This document shows, piece by piece, positions 1 to 6,614 of a stretch of 17,414 nucleotides of DNA. The number at the start of each line of letters is the position of its first letter. Positions within the stretch are counted from its first letter, which is position 1. Below the pieces are notes generated by a model. It worked only from the letters and a program-made list of their open reading frames with translations. It was not told where the DNA came from and ran no database searches. This DNA is from Candidatus Krumholzibacteriia bacterium (GTDB taxonomy: Bacteria; Krumholzibacteriota; Krumholzibacteriia; Krumholzibacteriales; Krumholzibacteriaceae), in NCBI GenBank assembly GCA_026387805.1, contig JAPLKY010000268.1, positions 1-17,414 of the forward strand. The letters are read 5' to 3'. The position numbers were made by a program, and so were the translations under genes.

Positions 1-48
1 CGAGTTTACATTAGGACATTCATTATGCGGGAGCAAATAGTATCTCGT

Positions 49-768
49 TCACCGCCTCAGCAGCGCCGCCATCTCCCGCACCGCCTGCTCGAGCCCGACG
101 AACATCGCCCTCGAGATGATGCTATGGCCGATGTTGAGCTCTTCGATCTCGCGGATCTCGACGATCGGGCGGACGTTGTGGTAGGTGAGGCCGTGCCCCG
201 CGTGCACCTTGAGCCCCTGCTTGGCCGTCGCCGAGGCGGCGTCGCGGATCGCCCGGAGCGCTCGCTCGACCTCCGTTCGTCCCGCGTTCGCGTATTCTCC
301 CGTATGTATCTCGACCGCGTCGAAGCCGAGCTTCGCGGCCTCCTTGATCTGCGCGAGGTCGGGATTGAGGAAGGCCGCCACGGTGATCCCGCCTTCCCTG
401 AGCGACTTGACGATGGGGCCCGCCGCGGCGCCTATCCTGAGAAGATCGAGCCCCCCCTCGGTCGTCACCTCTTCGCGCTTTTCGGGCACGAGCGTCACCG
501 AATCGGGACGGAGCGCGAGCGCGATCTCCTGCATCTCGGTCGTCGCGGCCATCTCCATGTTGACCCGCGTCTGGGCGAGCTCGCTGATGAGGCGCGCGTC
601 GCGGTTCTGGATGTGCCGCCGGTCCTCCCGCAGGTGAAAGGTGATCTGATCGGCGCCCCCGTGCTCGGCCACCATTGCGGCGGTCACCGGATCGGGCTCC
701 GTCGTCTTTCGCGCCTCGCGGAGCGTGGCCACGTGGTCGATATTGACTCCAAGCCTGATTGTGCTCAA
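49..768 (-). CDS. pdxJ: Pyridoxine 5'-phosphate synthase PdxJ
   Basis: PdxJ makes pyridoxine 5'-phosphate in the cytoplasm from 1-deoxy-D-xylulose 5-phosphate and 3-amino-2-oxopropyl phosphate, the last ring-closing step of DXP-dependent vitamin B6 synthesis. At 239 residues it has full family length. Visible signatures are NIDHVATLRE (residues 9-18), HLREDRRHI (45-53, His45 a catalytic candidate), NMEMA (70-74), TLVPEKREEVTTEGGLD (92-108), VHAGHGLTY (188-196, His192) and LNIGHSIISRA (211-221). The start is TTG, chosen because AAGGAGGA lies 5 bases upstream and no other start fits. The TTG overlaps the TGA of the upstream deacetylase as TTGA, so the two are probably translationally coupled. 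PdxA, which makes its amine substrate, is encoded at 14380-15402. The identification is secure. Confidence 0.97.
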   Translation of the reverse strand: MSTIRLGVNIDHVATLREARKTTEPDPVTAAMVAEHGGADQITFHLREDRRHIQNRDARLISELAQTRVNMEMAATTEMQEIALALRPDSVTLVPEKREEVTTEGGLDLLRIGAAAGPIVKSLREGGITVAAFLNPDLAQIKEAAKLGFDAVEIHTGEYANAGRTEVERALRAIRDAASATAKQGLKVHAGHGLTYHNVRPIVEIREIEELNIGHSIISRAMFVGLEQAVREMAALLRR

Positions 769-1955
769 AGCCTTCCTCCTTCTGCCGGCGCCAGGTTGTT
801 TCTCTTTATCATCTGGGAGATCGTCAGAAAATCGATCCCCTCTTTCCTCGCCTCGTCGATCATCCAGCGGAGATCGTCGAGCGTCCGGCTCTTCACGTGA
901 ACGATGCCGATCGCCGAGCCTCTCCGCGCCGCGATCGACAGGAGCTTCCGCATGTTCTCGCGCGTATCCCCATCGCCGCCGTCGACGAGCATGTCGTTGG
1001 CCGCGGTGCTCGTTCCGAGCCCCTTCGCGACCTCGCGCACGACCGAGTGCGAGGTCGTCACGCTGTCGAAGAAGAAGAGCCCGCGCTCGCGGCAGAGCCG
1101 TAGCACCGTCTTCATGAGCGCGCGGTCGGCGGTCGCGAGCGAGCCCATGTGATTGTTGATCCCGATGGCGCCGGGAACGGTTTCGAGCGCCTTCGCGAGC
1201 GCCTTCTCGATCTCGGCCGGCTTCATCGATACGCGGATGAGGGGAATCTCGCCGCTGTCCCAGCCTTCCTTCTCCGCCTCCATCGGCAGATGACAGAGAA
1301 TGTCCTTCCCGGCCTCGGCGGCCGCGAGACAGATCTTCTCGGAATGCTTGAGTCCCGGTATCACCGCGATCGTGAGCGGTATGTCGAGCTCGAGAAACTC
1401 ATTCACGAGCGCGTTGTTGAAGAATCCGAAATCGTCGACGCAGATGGCGACGACGCGCTCGGGCCGCCGCTCGGCTCCCGCCCGATGCTCCCGCTCGGAG
1501 CCCTTCTTGATGACGCACCGGTGCGTGAGCGCCCGCCTCGTGCCGATCTCCATCGTGATGATGGTGCCGTCCTTCCCCTCGCGGCAGGAGCGCACTCTCC
1601 CTCCGATCGCGCGGACGGTCTTCGAGATCGCCGCGTTGATCTGCACGAGGGAGGCGTCGGGGGCCGTCTCGGCGCGGATGACCGTCACCGCGCCCCCCGT
1701 TTCGACCCGATTCTCGCTCTCGATCCTCAAGTGCTTTCCCATGACGCCATAACGCCTGAGCGCCTTCACGATCCGCTGCTCGACGTCGCGCTGGACATAC
1801 GCGTAGCGGCTGTCGACGCCGGCGTCGAGGAGAAACACCCTCCCGCTCTCCGTCTTGAAATAGCGATAGAGCCCGAGCGCGGCGATGAAGACGAGGCAGA
1901 GAACCACCGCGATGAGCTTGAGATGAGATGAGCTGTCTGATTTGCTCTTTACCAC
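765..1955 (-). CDS. YibQ-like divergent polysaccharide deacetylase
   Basis: This 396-residue protein has an N-terminal membrane anchor (about residues 13-30, LKLIAVVLCLVFIAALGL), a roughly 130-residue linker region, and a C-terminal divergent polysaccharide deacetylase domain (Pfam Polysacc_deac_2 type, about residues 165-390). Motifs include VVAICVDDFGF (168-178, paired Asp174/Asp175), TIAVIPG (195-201), CHLPMEA (221-227), GINNHMGS (265-272, His269) and a GIVHVKS segment near the C terminus. These match the family's metal-site pattern, so an envelope glycan deacetylase is likely, but the substrate is unknown. E. coli yibQ sits beside envC; here the EnvC-like gene is about 9.7 kb away. The start is GTG at 1955 with no ribosome binding site; a promoter places the transcript start almost on this codon. 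It precedes and overlaps pdxJ. Confidence 0.88.
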   Translation of the reverse strand: MVKSKSDSSSHLKLIAVVLCLVFIAALGLYRYFKTESGRVFLLDAGVDSRYAYVQRDVEQRIVKALRRYGVMGKHLRIESENRVETGGAVTVIRAETAPDASLVQINAAISKTVRAIGGRVRSCREGKDGTIITMEIGTRRALTHRCVIKKGSEREHRAGAERRPERVVAICVDDFGFFNNALVNEFLELDIPLTIAVIPGLKHSEKICLAAAEAGKDILCHLPMEAEKEGWDSGEIPLIRVSMKPAEIEKALAKALETVPGAIGINNHMGSLATADRALMKTVLRLCRERGLFFFDSVTTSHSVVREVAKGLGTSTAANDMLVDGGDGDTRENMRKLLSIAARRGSAIGIVHVKSRTLDDLRWMIDEARKEGIDFLTISQMIKRNNLAPAEGGRL

Positions 1956-1961
1956 ACGGAC

Positions 1962-1991
1962 ACTATAGGCGGGAGGCTAGGGCAAAGTCAA
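1962..1991 (-). promoter_or_regulatory. Sigma-70-type promoter for deacetylase-pdxJ
   Basis: Read on the minus strand, a TTGACT -35 box (1986-1991) and a TATAGT -10 box (1962-1967) are separated by 18 bases. Transcription would start about 7 bases downstream, near 1955, which is the first base of the GTG start codon of the deacetylase. This predicts a leaderless or nearly leaderless message. The boxes are seen; activity is inferred. Confidence 0.55.
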
Positions 1992-2018
1992 GGATGGCCG
2001 GGGAGGCGGCGGGGTCCG

Positions 2019-2289
2019 TCAGCGCTTCGGAGCGTCGTAGCACCGGATGATCCGGTAGACCGGCATCCCTGGCACCGGTAGCGGGACTACAGTGATCGTC
2101 ACCGAGCCGTTGGCAATGTACGTCATTCCACCGTTGGTCATCATGAGCATGAGGGAGTACTCCCTCGTCGTCTCCCAGCAGTCGTCGCAGGGGGCTTGTT
2201 CGAATTCGGTCACCCGTTCCCATGTTCCCGCGTAGATTTCAAGCTCGAGCCTGTAATGCCGCGACGCGCAGCACGTTGATCCATTTCAT
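2019..2289 (-). pseudogene. Internally deleted remnant of a CxxC lipoprotein gene
   Basis: This is a broken paralogue of the neighbouring lipoprotein at 2443-3018. The 5' end is intact: GGGGAGGA, then ATG at 2289 and the signal-peptide-like start MKWINVLRVAAL. That frame stops after 16 codons (TGA ending at 2239). From about 2250 to 2019 another frame encodes RLELEIYAGTW and then PCDDCWETTREY, which matches the C-terminal third of the neighbour without gaps (18 of 34 residues identical over the best stretch by my count, including both Cys of the CxxC). The middle, about 100 residues judged by the neighbour, is missing and the two ends are out of frame. A GTG at 2213 opens a 64-residue ORF over the tail, but it has no clear ribosome binding site. 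I read it as a deletion pseudogene, unless the assembly lost the segment. Confidence 0.8.
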
Positions 2290-2317
2290 GAGCAATCCTC
2301 CCCTGGAAAGACGCCCG

Positions 2318-2346
2318 ATTATACCCCGGATGGAGCGCGGAATCAA
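2318..2346 (-). promoter_or_regulatory. Near-consensus sigma-70 promoter ahead of the lipoprotein remnant
   Basis: On the minus strand TTGATT (2341-2346) and a perfect TATAAT (2318-2323) are separated by exactly 17 bases. About 20 bases further down come the ribosome binding site and the ATG at 2289 of the remnant. It is the best promoter by eye in the window, yet it drives a broken gene. It lies directly downstream of a terminator, so this is a separate transcription unit. Confidence 0.7.
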
Positions 2347-2360
2347 GGGGAAGGGCGGAG

Positions 2361-2393
2361 AAAAAGAAAAGCCCCCTCGGGGGAGGGGGCTTT
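2361..2393 (-). terminator. Rho-independent terminator after the CxxC lipoprotein gene
   Basis: On the minus strand the arms GCCCCCTC and GAGGGGGC (8 perfect pairs, extended by A-T pairs) flank a CCCC loop and are followed by TTTTCTTTTT. It lies about 50 bases past the stop of the lipoprotein at 2443 and before the promoter of the remnant, cleanly separating the two units. Confidence 0.9.
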
Positions 2394-2442
2394 GATCGTT
2401 CGCCGATTGCGGCATCGGACATTCGCCGCGGTTCATGCGTTT

Positions 2443-3018
2443 TTAGCTCGGCTGCTTCTTGAGATCGTAGATGTGCCGCAGCTGGTAGATTCTCTGGCCC
2501 CCTCTATCGATGCCGATCACGATGAATGTGGCCTGATCGTTCCCGATGTACGTCAGCGTTCCTCCAGCCATGCGAGCCGAGATATCGTAATCCCGCGTCG
2601 TCTCCCAGCAATCGCTGCAAGGGACTGCATCGACAATATCAATCTTAGTCCAGGTTCCATCATAGATCGTGAGCTCGAGCTTCTCGATCCAGAGGTTCGC
2701 CAGGGGGTAAGTATTATTCGCCGCGGCAAACAGTTTGCCCGTCTGCTCGACGTCCTTGGCCCTTTCGTAGAATGTCTCATCCTGATTGTGCCACTTATAG
2801 CCTGCATCAAGAAGCTCGTCATACCGTGAAATGGTGTGCTCCTTGTAGCATTGCTGGAGGTTGTATATAACGTTTTCCTTGTCCGTTAATGGCTTGTACG
2901 TGGGCTTTGGCTGAGGCTGCGGCACCTCTTCGTCCGGAGATAGGATACATCCGGAATAGCCGATAAGGGCGAACACGGCGATCAACAGGAACGCATATTT
3001 CATTCTGTTTCCAGACAT
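2443..3018 (-). CDS. Small CxxC lipoprotein, function unknown
   Basis: This is a 191-residue putative lipoprotein. The N terminus MSGNRMKYAFLLIAVFALIG leads to a lipobox-like YSGC with Cys24 as the lipidation candidate, then a Pro-rich linker (PQPQPKPTYKP). The body starts with DKENVIYNLQQCY, followed by RYDELLDAGY, a pattern I associate with small NTF2-like lipoproteins, though that fold is inferred. Cys134 and Cys137 form PCSDCWETTRDY, shared with the remnant next door; a disulfide or ligand role is possible. I chose the ATG at 3018 because AAGGAGGA lies 6 bases upstream, a promoter ends just before it, and the signal peptide then starts correctly. An in-frame ATG at 3072 also has a ribosome binding site but lies upstream of the promoter. 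By eye the base composition is less GC-rich than the housekeeping genes. I do not recognise a named family. Confidence 0.82.
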   Translation of the reverse strand: MSGNRMKYAFLLIAVFALIGYSGCILSPDEEVPQPQPKPTYKPLTDKENVIYNLQQCYKEHTISRYDELLDAGYKWHNQDETFYERAKDVEQTGKLFAAANNTYPLANLWIEKLELTIYDGTWTKIDIVDAVPCSDCWETTRDYDISARMAGGTLTYIGNDQATFIVIGIDRGGQRIYQLRHIYDLKKQPS

Positions 3019-3037
3019 AGGTTTTCCTCCTTGTGGA

Positions 3038-3066
3038 ATAGTAACATATCCGGGCGGATTATTCAA
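3038..3066 (-). promoter_or_regulatory. Sigma-70-type promoter for the CxxC lipoprotein
   Basis: On the minus strand TTGAAT (3061-3066) and TACTAT (3038-3043) are separated by 17 bases. The expected transcript start is about 3031, leaving a very short leader, with the strong AAGGAGGA site (3025-3032) at its 5' edge, before the ATG at 3018. Together with the terminator at 2361-2393 this makes the gene a monocistronic unit. Confidence 0.6.
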
Positions 3067-3141
3067 GATCATATTTTCCTCCGTATATCTTTCTCCGGTA
3101 TGTCTGATTCCTGGCCGCTTTATGCAATCTCGCGCGCCCTA

Positions 3142-3726
3142 TTAGCGCAGCGCCCCTCTCAGCATGCCTGAAGTGGGGTTCCCGCCAGGGAGCGGCTGGA
3201 TATCCTCCCATTTGAACAGAACCCATCCCTGCGTTCCCTGGATAATCGTAAAGATGGCCTCCCCCGCATAGATCTGGGCCGGGGAGCCGTCGCCGCGGTT
3301 CAGGGTTATCGTATAGGGGCCTCGAAAGTGGGCCACACTCCCCACTTCGTCCTCGGAATCGAACCTCAGATTCGCGTAGCCGAACTGCGCGCTCCTCGCG
3401 CCCAGGTAGGTCGTCTTGATCCTCCCGAGCACGTCGAGCTCGACCGTCTTGGTCCAGTCCGCGAAGCGCCCTCGATAGGCCTCCTCGGCTTCGACTGACG
3501 GGATGAAGGTGAACAACGAATCGAGGCTCCGCTCGTAGTTCGAGTCGCGGTTCGAGGCGACCCCGCTCGCGAGATTGGCGAACACGTCTTTAGGCCTGTT
3601 GGGTACGATCCATGGATACAGGTCCGTTCCGGTCTCCGGGGTTTCGGCCGTGCGCGGCTCGAATATGCATCCCTCCGGTGCGATCGTCGCAAGAATCAGC
3701 AGGATCGCGATACAATAGTTCCGCAT
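3142..3726 (-). CDS. Putative lipoprotein downstream of the outer-membrane barrel
   Basis: This is a 194-residue protein with signal peptide MRNYCIAILLILATIAPEGC and Cys20 as the lipidation candidate (lipobox PEGC). A proline-containing linker precedes a folded part beginning PKDVFANLASGVASNRDSNYERSLDSLF in two stretches (about residues 39-67), whose layout resembles the ENVIYNLQ...RYDELLD stretch of the lipoprotein at 2443-3018. A distant common family is therefore likely, but the CxxC motif is absent. The C-terminal half looks beta-rich (GWVLFKWEDI near residues 169-178). ATG at 3726 has AGGAGGA 9 bases upstream, and that site is fused to the TAG stop of the barrel gene (TAGGAGG), so translation is probably coupled. 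A role with the barrel at the outer membrane is inferred only from position. No named family recognised. Confidence 0.82.
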   Translation of the reverse strand: MRNYCIAILLILATIAPEGCIFEPRTAETPETGTDLYPWIVPNRPKDVFANLASGVASNRDSNYERSLDSLFTFIPSVEAEEAYRGRFADWTKTVELDVLGRIKTTYLGARSAQFGYANLRFDSEDEVGSVAHFRGPYTITLNRGDGSPAQIYAGEAIFTIIQGTQGWVLFKWEDIQPLPGGNPTSGMLRGALR

Positions 3727-3739
3727 GGCGGTTCTCCTC

Positions 3740-5800
3740 CTAGAAATTGAGCGTAAGCTCCGAATCGGCCTCCCAGTATTCCTTCCGCTCGGGCGTGATG
3801 TAGGGGCCGTAGTTCCTCACGTAGGCGACGTCGAGCGATATGCCGCCGCGCTTCCCGAATTTCCTCGTTCTCGTAAAACCGACTCTCATGCCGCCCGACT
3901 CGAATACGGTCGTCGACGAGATGATCCTGCGTCCGTTCCGGGAGCCGATGACGTTGCTCCTCTGAATCCTGATGTCGCTTTCGGCCTTCACGAGAAAATC
4001 CTTCATCACCTCGTACCTGGCCGTCATGTCCAGAGATTGTTCGAACGATTCGTTGCTGGGGCTGTACCGCCGCCCCGCCGCCCGCATGAGATAGCTCCCG
4101 GTATCCTTTCTGATATAGCTGTGCAGGAAATCGAACGCGAGCGAGCGAAACAGGTTGAAGTACGCCCGCGTATTCAGGCTCGTTGCTCTGTTGAGATAAT
4201 TCTTGTCCGCCGTATAAACGAAATCGGTGAACTCTATCTTGACGATGTAATCCTGAGTCAGGTACAGCCAGCTCGCGGGCTTCAAGCTGAGCTTCGGACC
4301 GAACTGATACTTGCTTTCGATTCTGTTGTCGCCCGAGAGCGTCTTGTCGATATTGATCGTCTCGTCCCGGTCGACCAGGCCGTTGATGTCGATGCCGAAC
4401 CTCCGGTACGGCGCCTTCAAGCTGAATTCGGCGCGGTACAAGAGATTGTCGGCGTCGCGAGGGTTGACGTCATGCTTCAGATAGTACCGCTGCTGGAGAG
4501 AGCCCGAACCGCTCAGGGTGATCGTGAGAGAGTCGCCGAGCTTCTGATCGATGCCCAGGCTCAAGACGTGGGCGCGCTCCCTGTAGCTCGAAAGGGAAAA
4601 CGGGCCATAGTCAACCCGCTTATCGCCCATGGAAACGCCGAATTCGAGGCGGCCCCGGGCGGCGTAGGAGTAGCGCGCGGTCGCGTCCATCGAACTCTCC
4701 TCGCTCTGATTCGAGCGAGTCGTGTCCACCATGTACTTTTGGGTCGCTTCGGCATGCCGGAAACTCGTCTCGAGGGCCAGGAAGGAAAATGGCTCGAGAG
4801 AAGTATTCACGAGGAGTTGCTCAGCCCGGTTCCTCGCTTCCTCCTGCTTGGCCAGCCACGGCTTATTGAGAATCTCGAACCTGTTGCCGATCGGGGGCGT
4901 GACTTGGCGATCCACTCCTTTGAGCCAACTATAGGAGACCTCGACGGCCTTCGTTTGGCCCCTGCCGTAGCTCAAGCCCGCCCGCACCGAGTCCGCATTG
5001 CTCGGCATCGGGCCGAACCGGCTTCTGCCAATGTAGCTCGTCTCGCGCTTTCCGCTCGCGCCGGCGCCTCCCGTCACGGTCAAGAGATCGCCGATCAGGT
5101 ATTTCATGGTGCCGCTCGCGCTCCCGGAATAGGAACGATCGTACTTGAAGTCGTTCGTTCCCTTGCTGCCTTCCGTCCGTATAGTGAGATTCGATTCGGA
5201 GGCCCTGAGGAGAGGCTTCAGGACGGCGAATTCCATGTTGCCGCTCGTATTGTTGAAGATGACGTCCAGCCCGTACCGGGCGTACCCGAGCGTCTTCTTC
5301 TTGCTGTAGTTCTCGCCTACCTGCATGCCCAACCTGTACAAGCCGGGATGCACCTTGTTCGCCTTGTTCATGACGCTCTCGGTGACGTCTTCCATGAATT
5401 GCTGGCGATATCGTCTTCGCTCCATGGCGATGTCGTGCATGAACGTCCATCCTCTGCCGGCGTCGATCGTGACGTTCAGCTTGGTGCCGATAGCGATGCT
5501 GATATCGCTGCTTTCGACCCTGGACGTGCTGATGGGGACGAAGCGGTCGACCGGCTCTTCCGCCGAATCGGCGGCCGCCGAGTCGACCGCGGCCTTGAGC
5601 GAGTCGGCGACCTTCGCGGAATCGGCGTGCACCTCGGCGTCGCCGGCGAGGTTCTGGAGAAGGCTTCCCGTGGGAGGCGCGGTGGCCGGGGAGGCGGTCA
5701 TCGTATCGATTTGAGAGGAGACGGCGCGAGCCGGGGCGCTCCACGGGAAACAAAGCGCGATACCCAGCGAAATGCCCGCGATGCGGGTGAGCGTGCTCAT
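3740..5800 (-). CDS. Outer-membrane beta-barrel protein, function unknown
   Basis: This 686-residue protein has a Sec signal peptide (MSTLTRIAGISLGIALCFPW, predicted cleavage after APARA), then a low-complexity Ala/Asp/Ser-rich segment (about residues 45-85), then about 600 residues of alternating polar/hydrophobic strands rich in Tyr, Phe, Gly and Arg. It ends in SELTLNF, the terminal aromatic residue expected of a BAM-assembled barrel. There is no visible TonB box or plug domain and it does not look like LptD. I chose ATG at 5800 because the signal peptide begins there; the open frame extends to 5914 inside rsmA without a plausible leader. The start overlaps the rsmA stop as ATGA, and the TAG stop at 3740-3742 overlaps the ribosome binding site of the next lipoprotein. 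Transport, adhesion or assembly roles are all possible. Confidence 0.85.
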   Translation of the reverse strand: MSTLTRIAGISLGIALCFPWSAPARAVSSQIDTMTASPATAPPTGSLLQNLAGDAEVHADSAKVADSLKAAVDSAAADSAEEPVDRFVPISTSRVESSDISIAIGTKLNVTIDAGRGWTFMHDIAMERRRYRQQFMEDVTESVMNKANKVHPGLYRLGMQVGENYSKKKTLGYARYGLDVIFNNTSGNMEFAVLKPLLRASESNLTIRTEGSKGTNDFKYDRSYSGSASGTMKYLIGDLLTVTGGAGASGKRETSYIGRSRFGPMPSNADSVRAGLSYGRGQTKAVEVSYSWLKGVDRQVTPPIGNRFEILNKPWLAKQEEARNRAEQLLVNTSLEPFSFLALETSFRHAEATQKYMVDTTRSNQSEESSMDATARYSYAARGRLEFGVSMGDKRVDYGPFSLSSYRERAHVLSLGIDQKLGDSLTITLSGSGSLQQRYYLKHDVNPRDADNLLYRAEFSLKAPYRRFGIDINGLVDRDETINIDKTLSGDNRIESKYQFGPKLSLKPASWLYLTQDYIVKIEFTDFVYTADKNYLNRATSLNTRAYFNLFRSLAFDFLHSYIRKDTGSYLMRAAGRRYSPSNESFEQSLDMTARYEVMKDFLVKAESDIRIQRSNVIGSRNGRRIISSTTVFESGGMRVGFTRTRKFGKRGGISLDVAYVRNYGPYITPERKEYWEADSELTLNF

Positions 5801-6609
5801 CGAAGCCCTTTCACGCGCCGGGAGGCTGCAAAGAGGTCGAACCAGCTTTCGAGCGAGAGCTCCTCCGGACGCATGCCGAAATCGACGCCCGAAAGTTCGC
5901 CCAGCCTGTCCCAATCCTTAGCAGTTTCTACATCCAGCAATTCTCCCAGGATGTTGCGGAGCTTTTTTCTTCGATGAGAAAAGCACCCTTTCAGAAATTG
6001 GAGAAACGCCCCTCTGTCTTCGGGCCCTCTCCCCGGCGTGTGCGGCACGAACCCGAGCACGACGCTCTCGACCTTGGGGGGCGGCATAAATGATCCGGGG
6101 CGGACCTTGAGCACCCTGTTCATTATAAAGTAAGTCCGGAGAAAAATCGACAATATACCGCATTTTCTCTCGCCCGGCTCCGTCAGGATCCGATCGCCGA
6201 CCTCCCTCTGGACCATGAGCACGGCCGCGCTCAGCATCCGCCGGCGGGCGAGATCGATGAGGATCGTGCCGGTGAGGTTGTAGGGGATGTTGCCGGCGAG
6301 CTTGTAGCTCGTCCGGCCGCGCCCCCGGGCCTCCTCGTCGAAGTCCACGGCACGAATGTCGGCGTGGCAAAGCTCGACGTTGCTTGAGGTTGCGAGCTTC
6401 TCGCGGAGGAAATCGATGAGCGCGCCGTCGATTTCGTAGGCGACGATCGTAGCGCCGCTCCGCGCGAGGGGAACGGTGAGCGCGCCGCGCCCGGGCCCGA
6501 TCTCGAAAACGAGGTCCCCCGGCGCGGGGGAGATCGCGTCCACTATTCTCTTCGCCACCGCCTCCGCCGTGAGAAAATTCTGCCCGAGTCCCTTCTTCGC
6601 GGGAAGCAT
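5797..6609 (-). CDS. rsmA: 16S rRNA dimethyladenosine transferase RsmA (KsgA)
   Basis: RsmA uses S-adenosylmethionine to dimethylate two adjacent adenines in helix 45 near the 3' end of 16S rRNA during 30S maturation. At 270 residues it has normal length. Visible motifs are KKGLGQNFL (5-13), the SAM-binding EIGPGRGALT (36-45), YEID (58-61), the catalytic AGNIPYN (105-111), MVQREV near residue 131 and PPPKVESVVL further on. ATG at 6609 has GGAG 8 bases upstream and lies 5 bases after the stop of the TatD-radical SAM gene. The open frame extends to 6726 but that part overlaps the preceding gene and is not family-like. It overlaps the barrel gene downstream by ATGA. The neighbourhood with tatD, metG and holB is conserved in Firmicutes. 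Confidence 0.96.
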   Translation of the reverse strand: MLPAKKGLGQNFLTAEAVAKRIVDAISPAPGDLVFEIGPGRGALTVPLARSGATIVAYEIDGALIDFLREKLATSSNVELCHADIRAVDFDEEARGRGRTSYKLAGNIPYNLTGTILIDLARRRMLSAAVLMVQREVGDRILTEPGERKCGILSIFLRTYFIMNRVLKVRPGSFMPPPKVESVVLGFVPHTPGRGPEDRGAFLQFLKGCFSHRRKKLRNILGELLDVETAKDWDRLGELSGVDFGMRPEELSLESWFDLFAASRRVKGLR

Positions 6610-6614
6610 GGTCT

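Noticed and set aside
1..48. Possible gene or regulatory element at the left edge
   Set aside because: The 48 bases past the pdxJ stop are AT-richer, but show no hairpin, promoter or frame I can support.
3019..3072. ATG at 3072 as start of the CxxC lipoprotein
   Set aside because: It has a GGAGG-type site, but the added 18 residues would bury the signal peptide and it lies upstream of the TTGAAT-N17-TACTAT promoter.
3740..5800. Barrel protein as LptD, by analogy with lptD near surA-pdxA-ksgA
   Set aside because: I see no OstA-like N-terminal domain or LptD cysteine pattern; the N terminus is a low-complexity Ala/Asp/Ser segment.
3725..5977. 750-codon open frame on the plus strand
   Set aside because: It is the antisense of the barrel gene, Arg/Val/Asp-rich with no recognisable domain; GC-rich codon bias keeps the opposite frame open.
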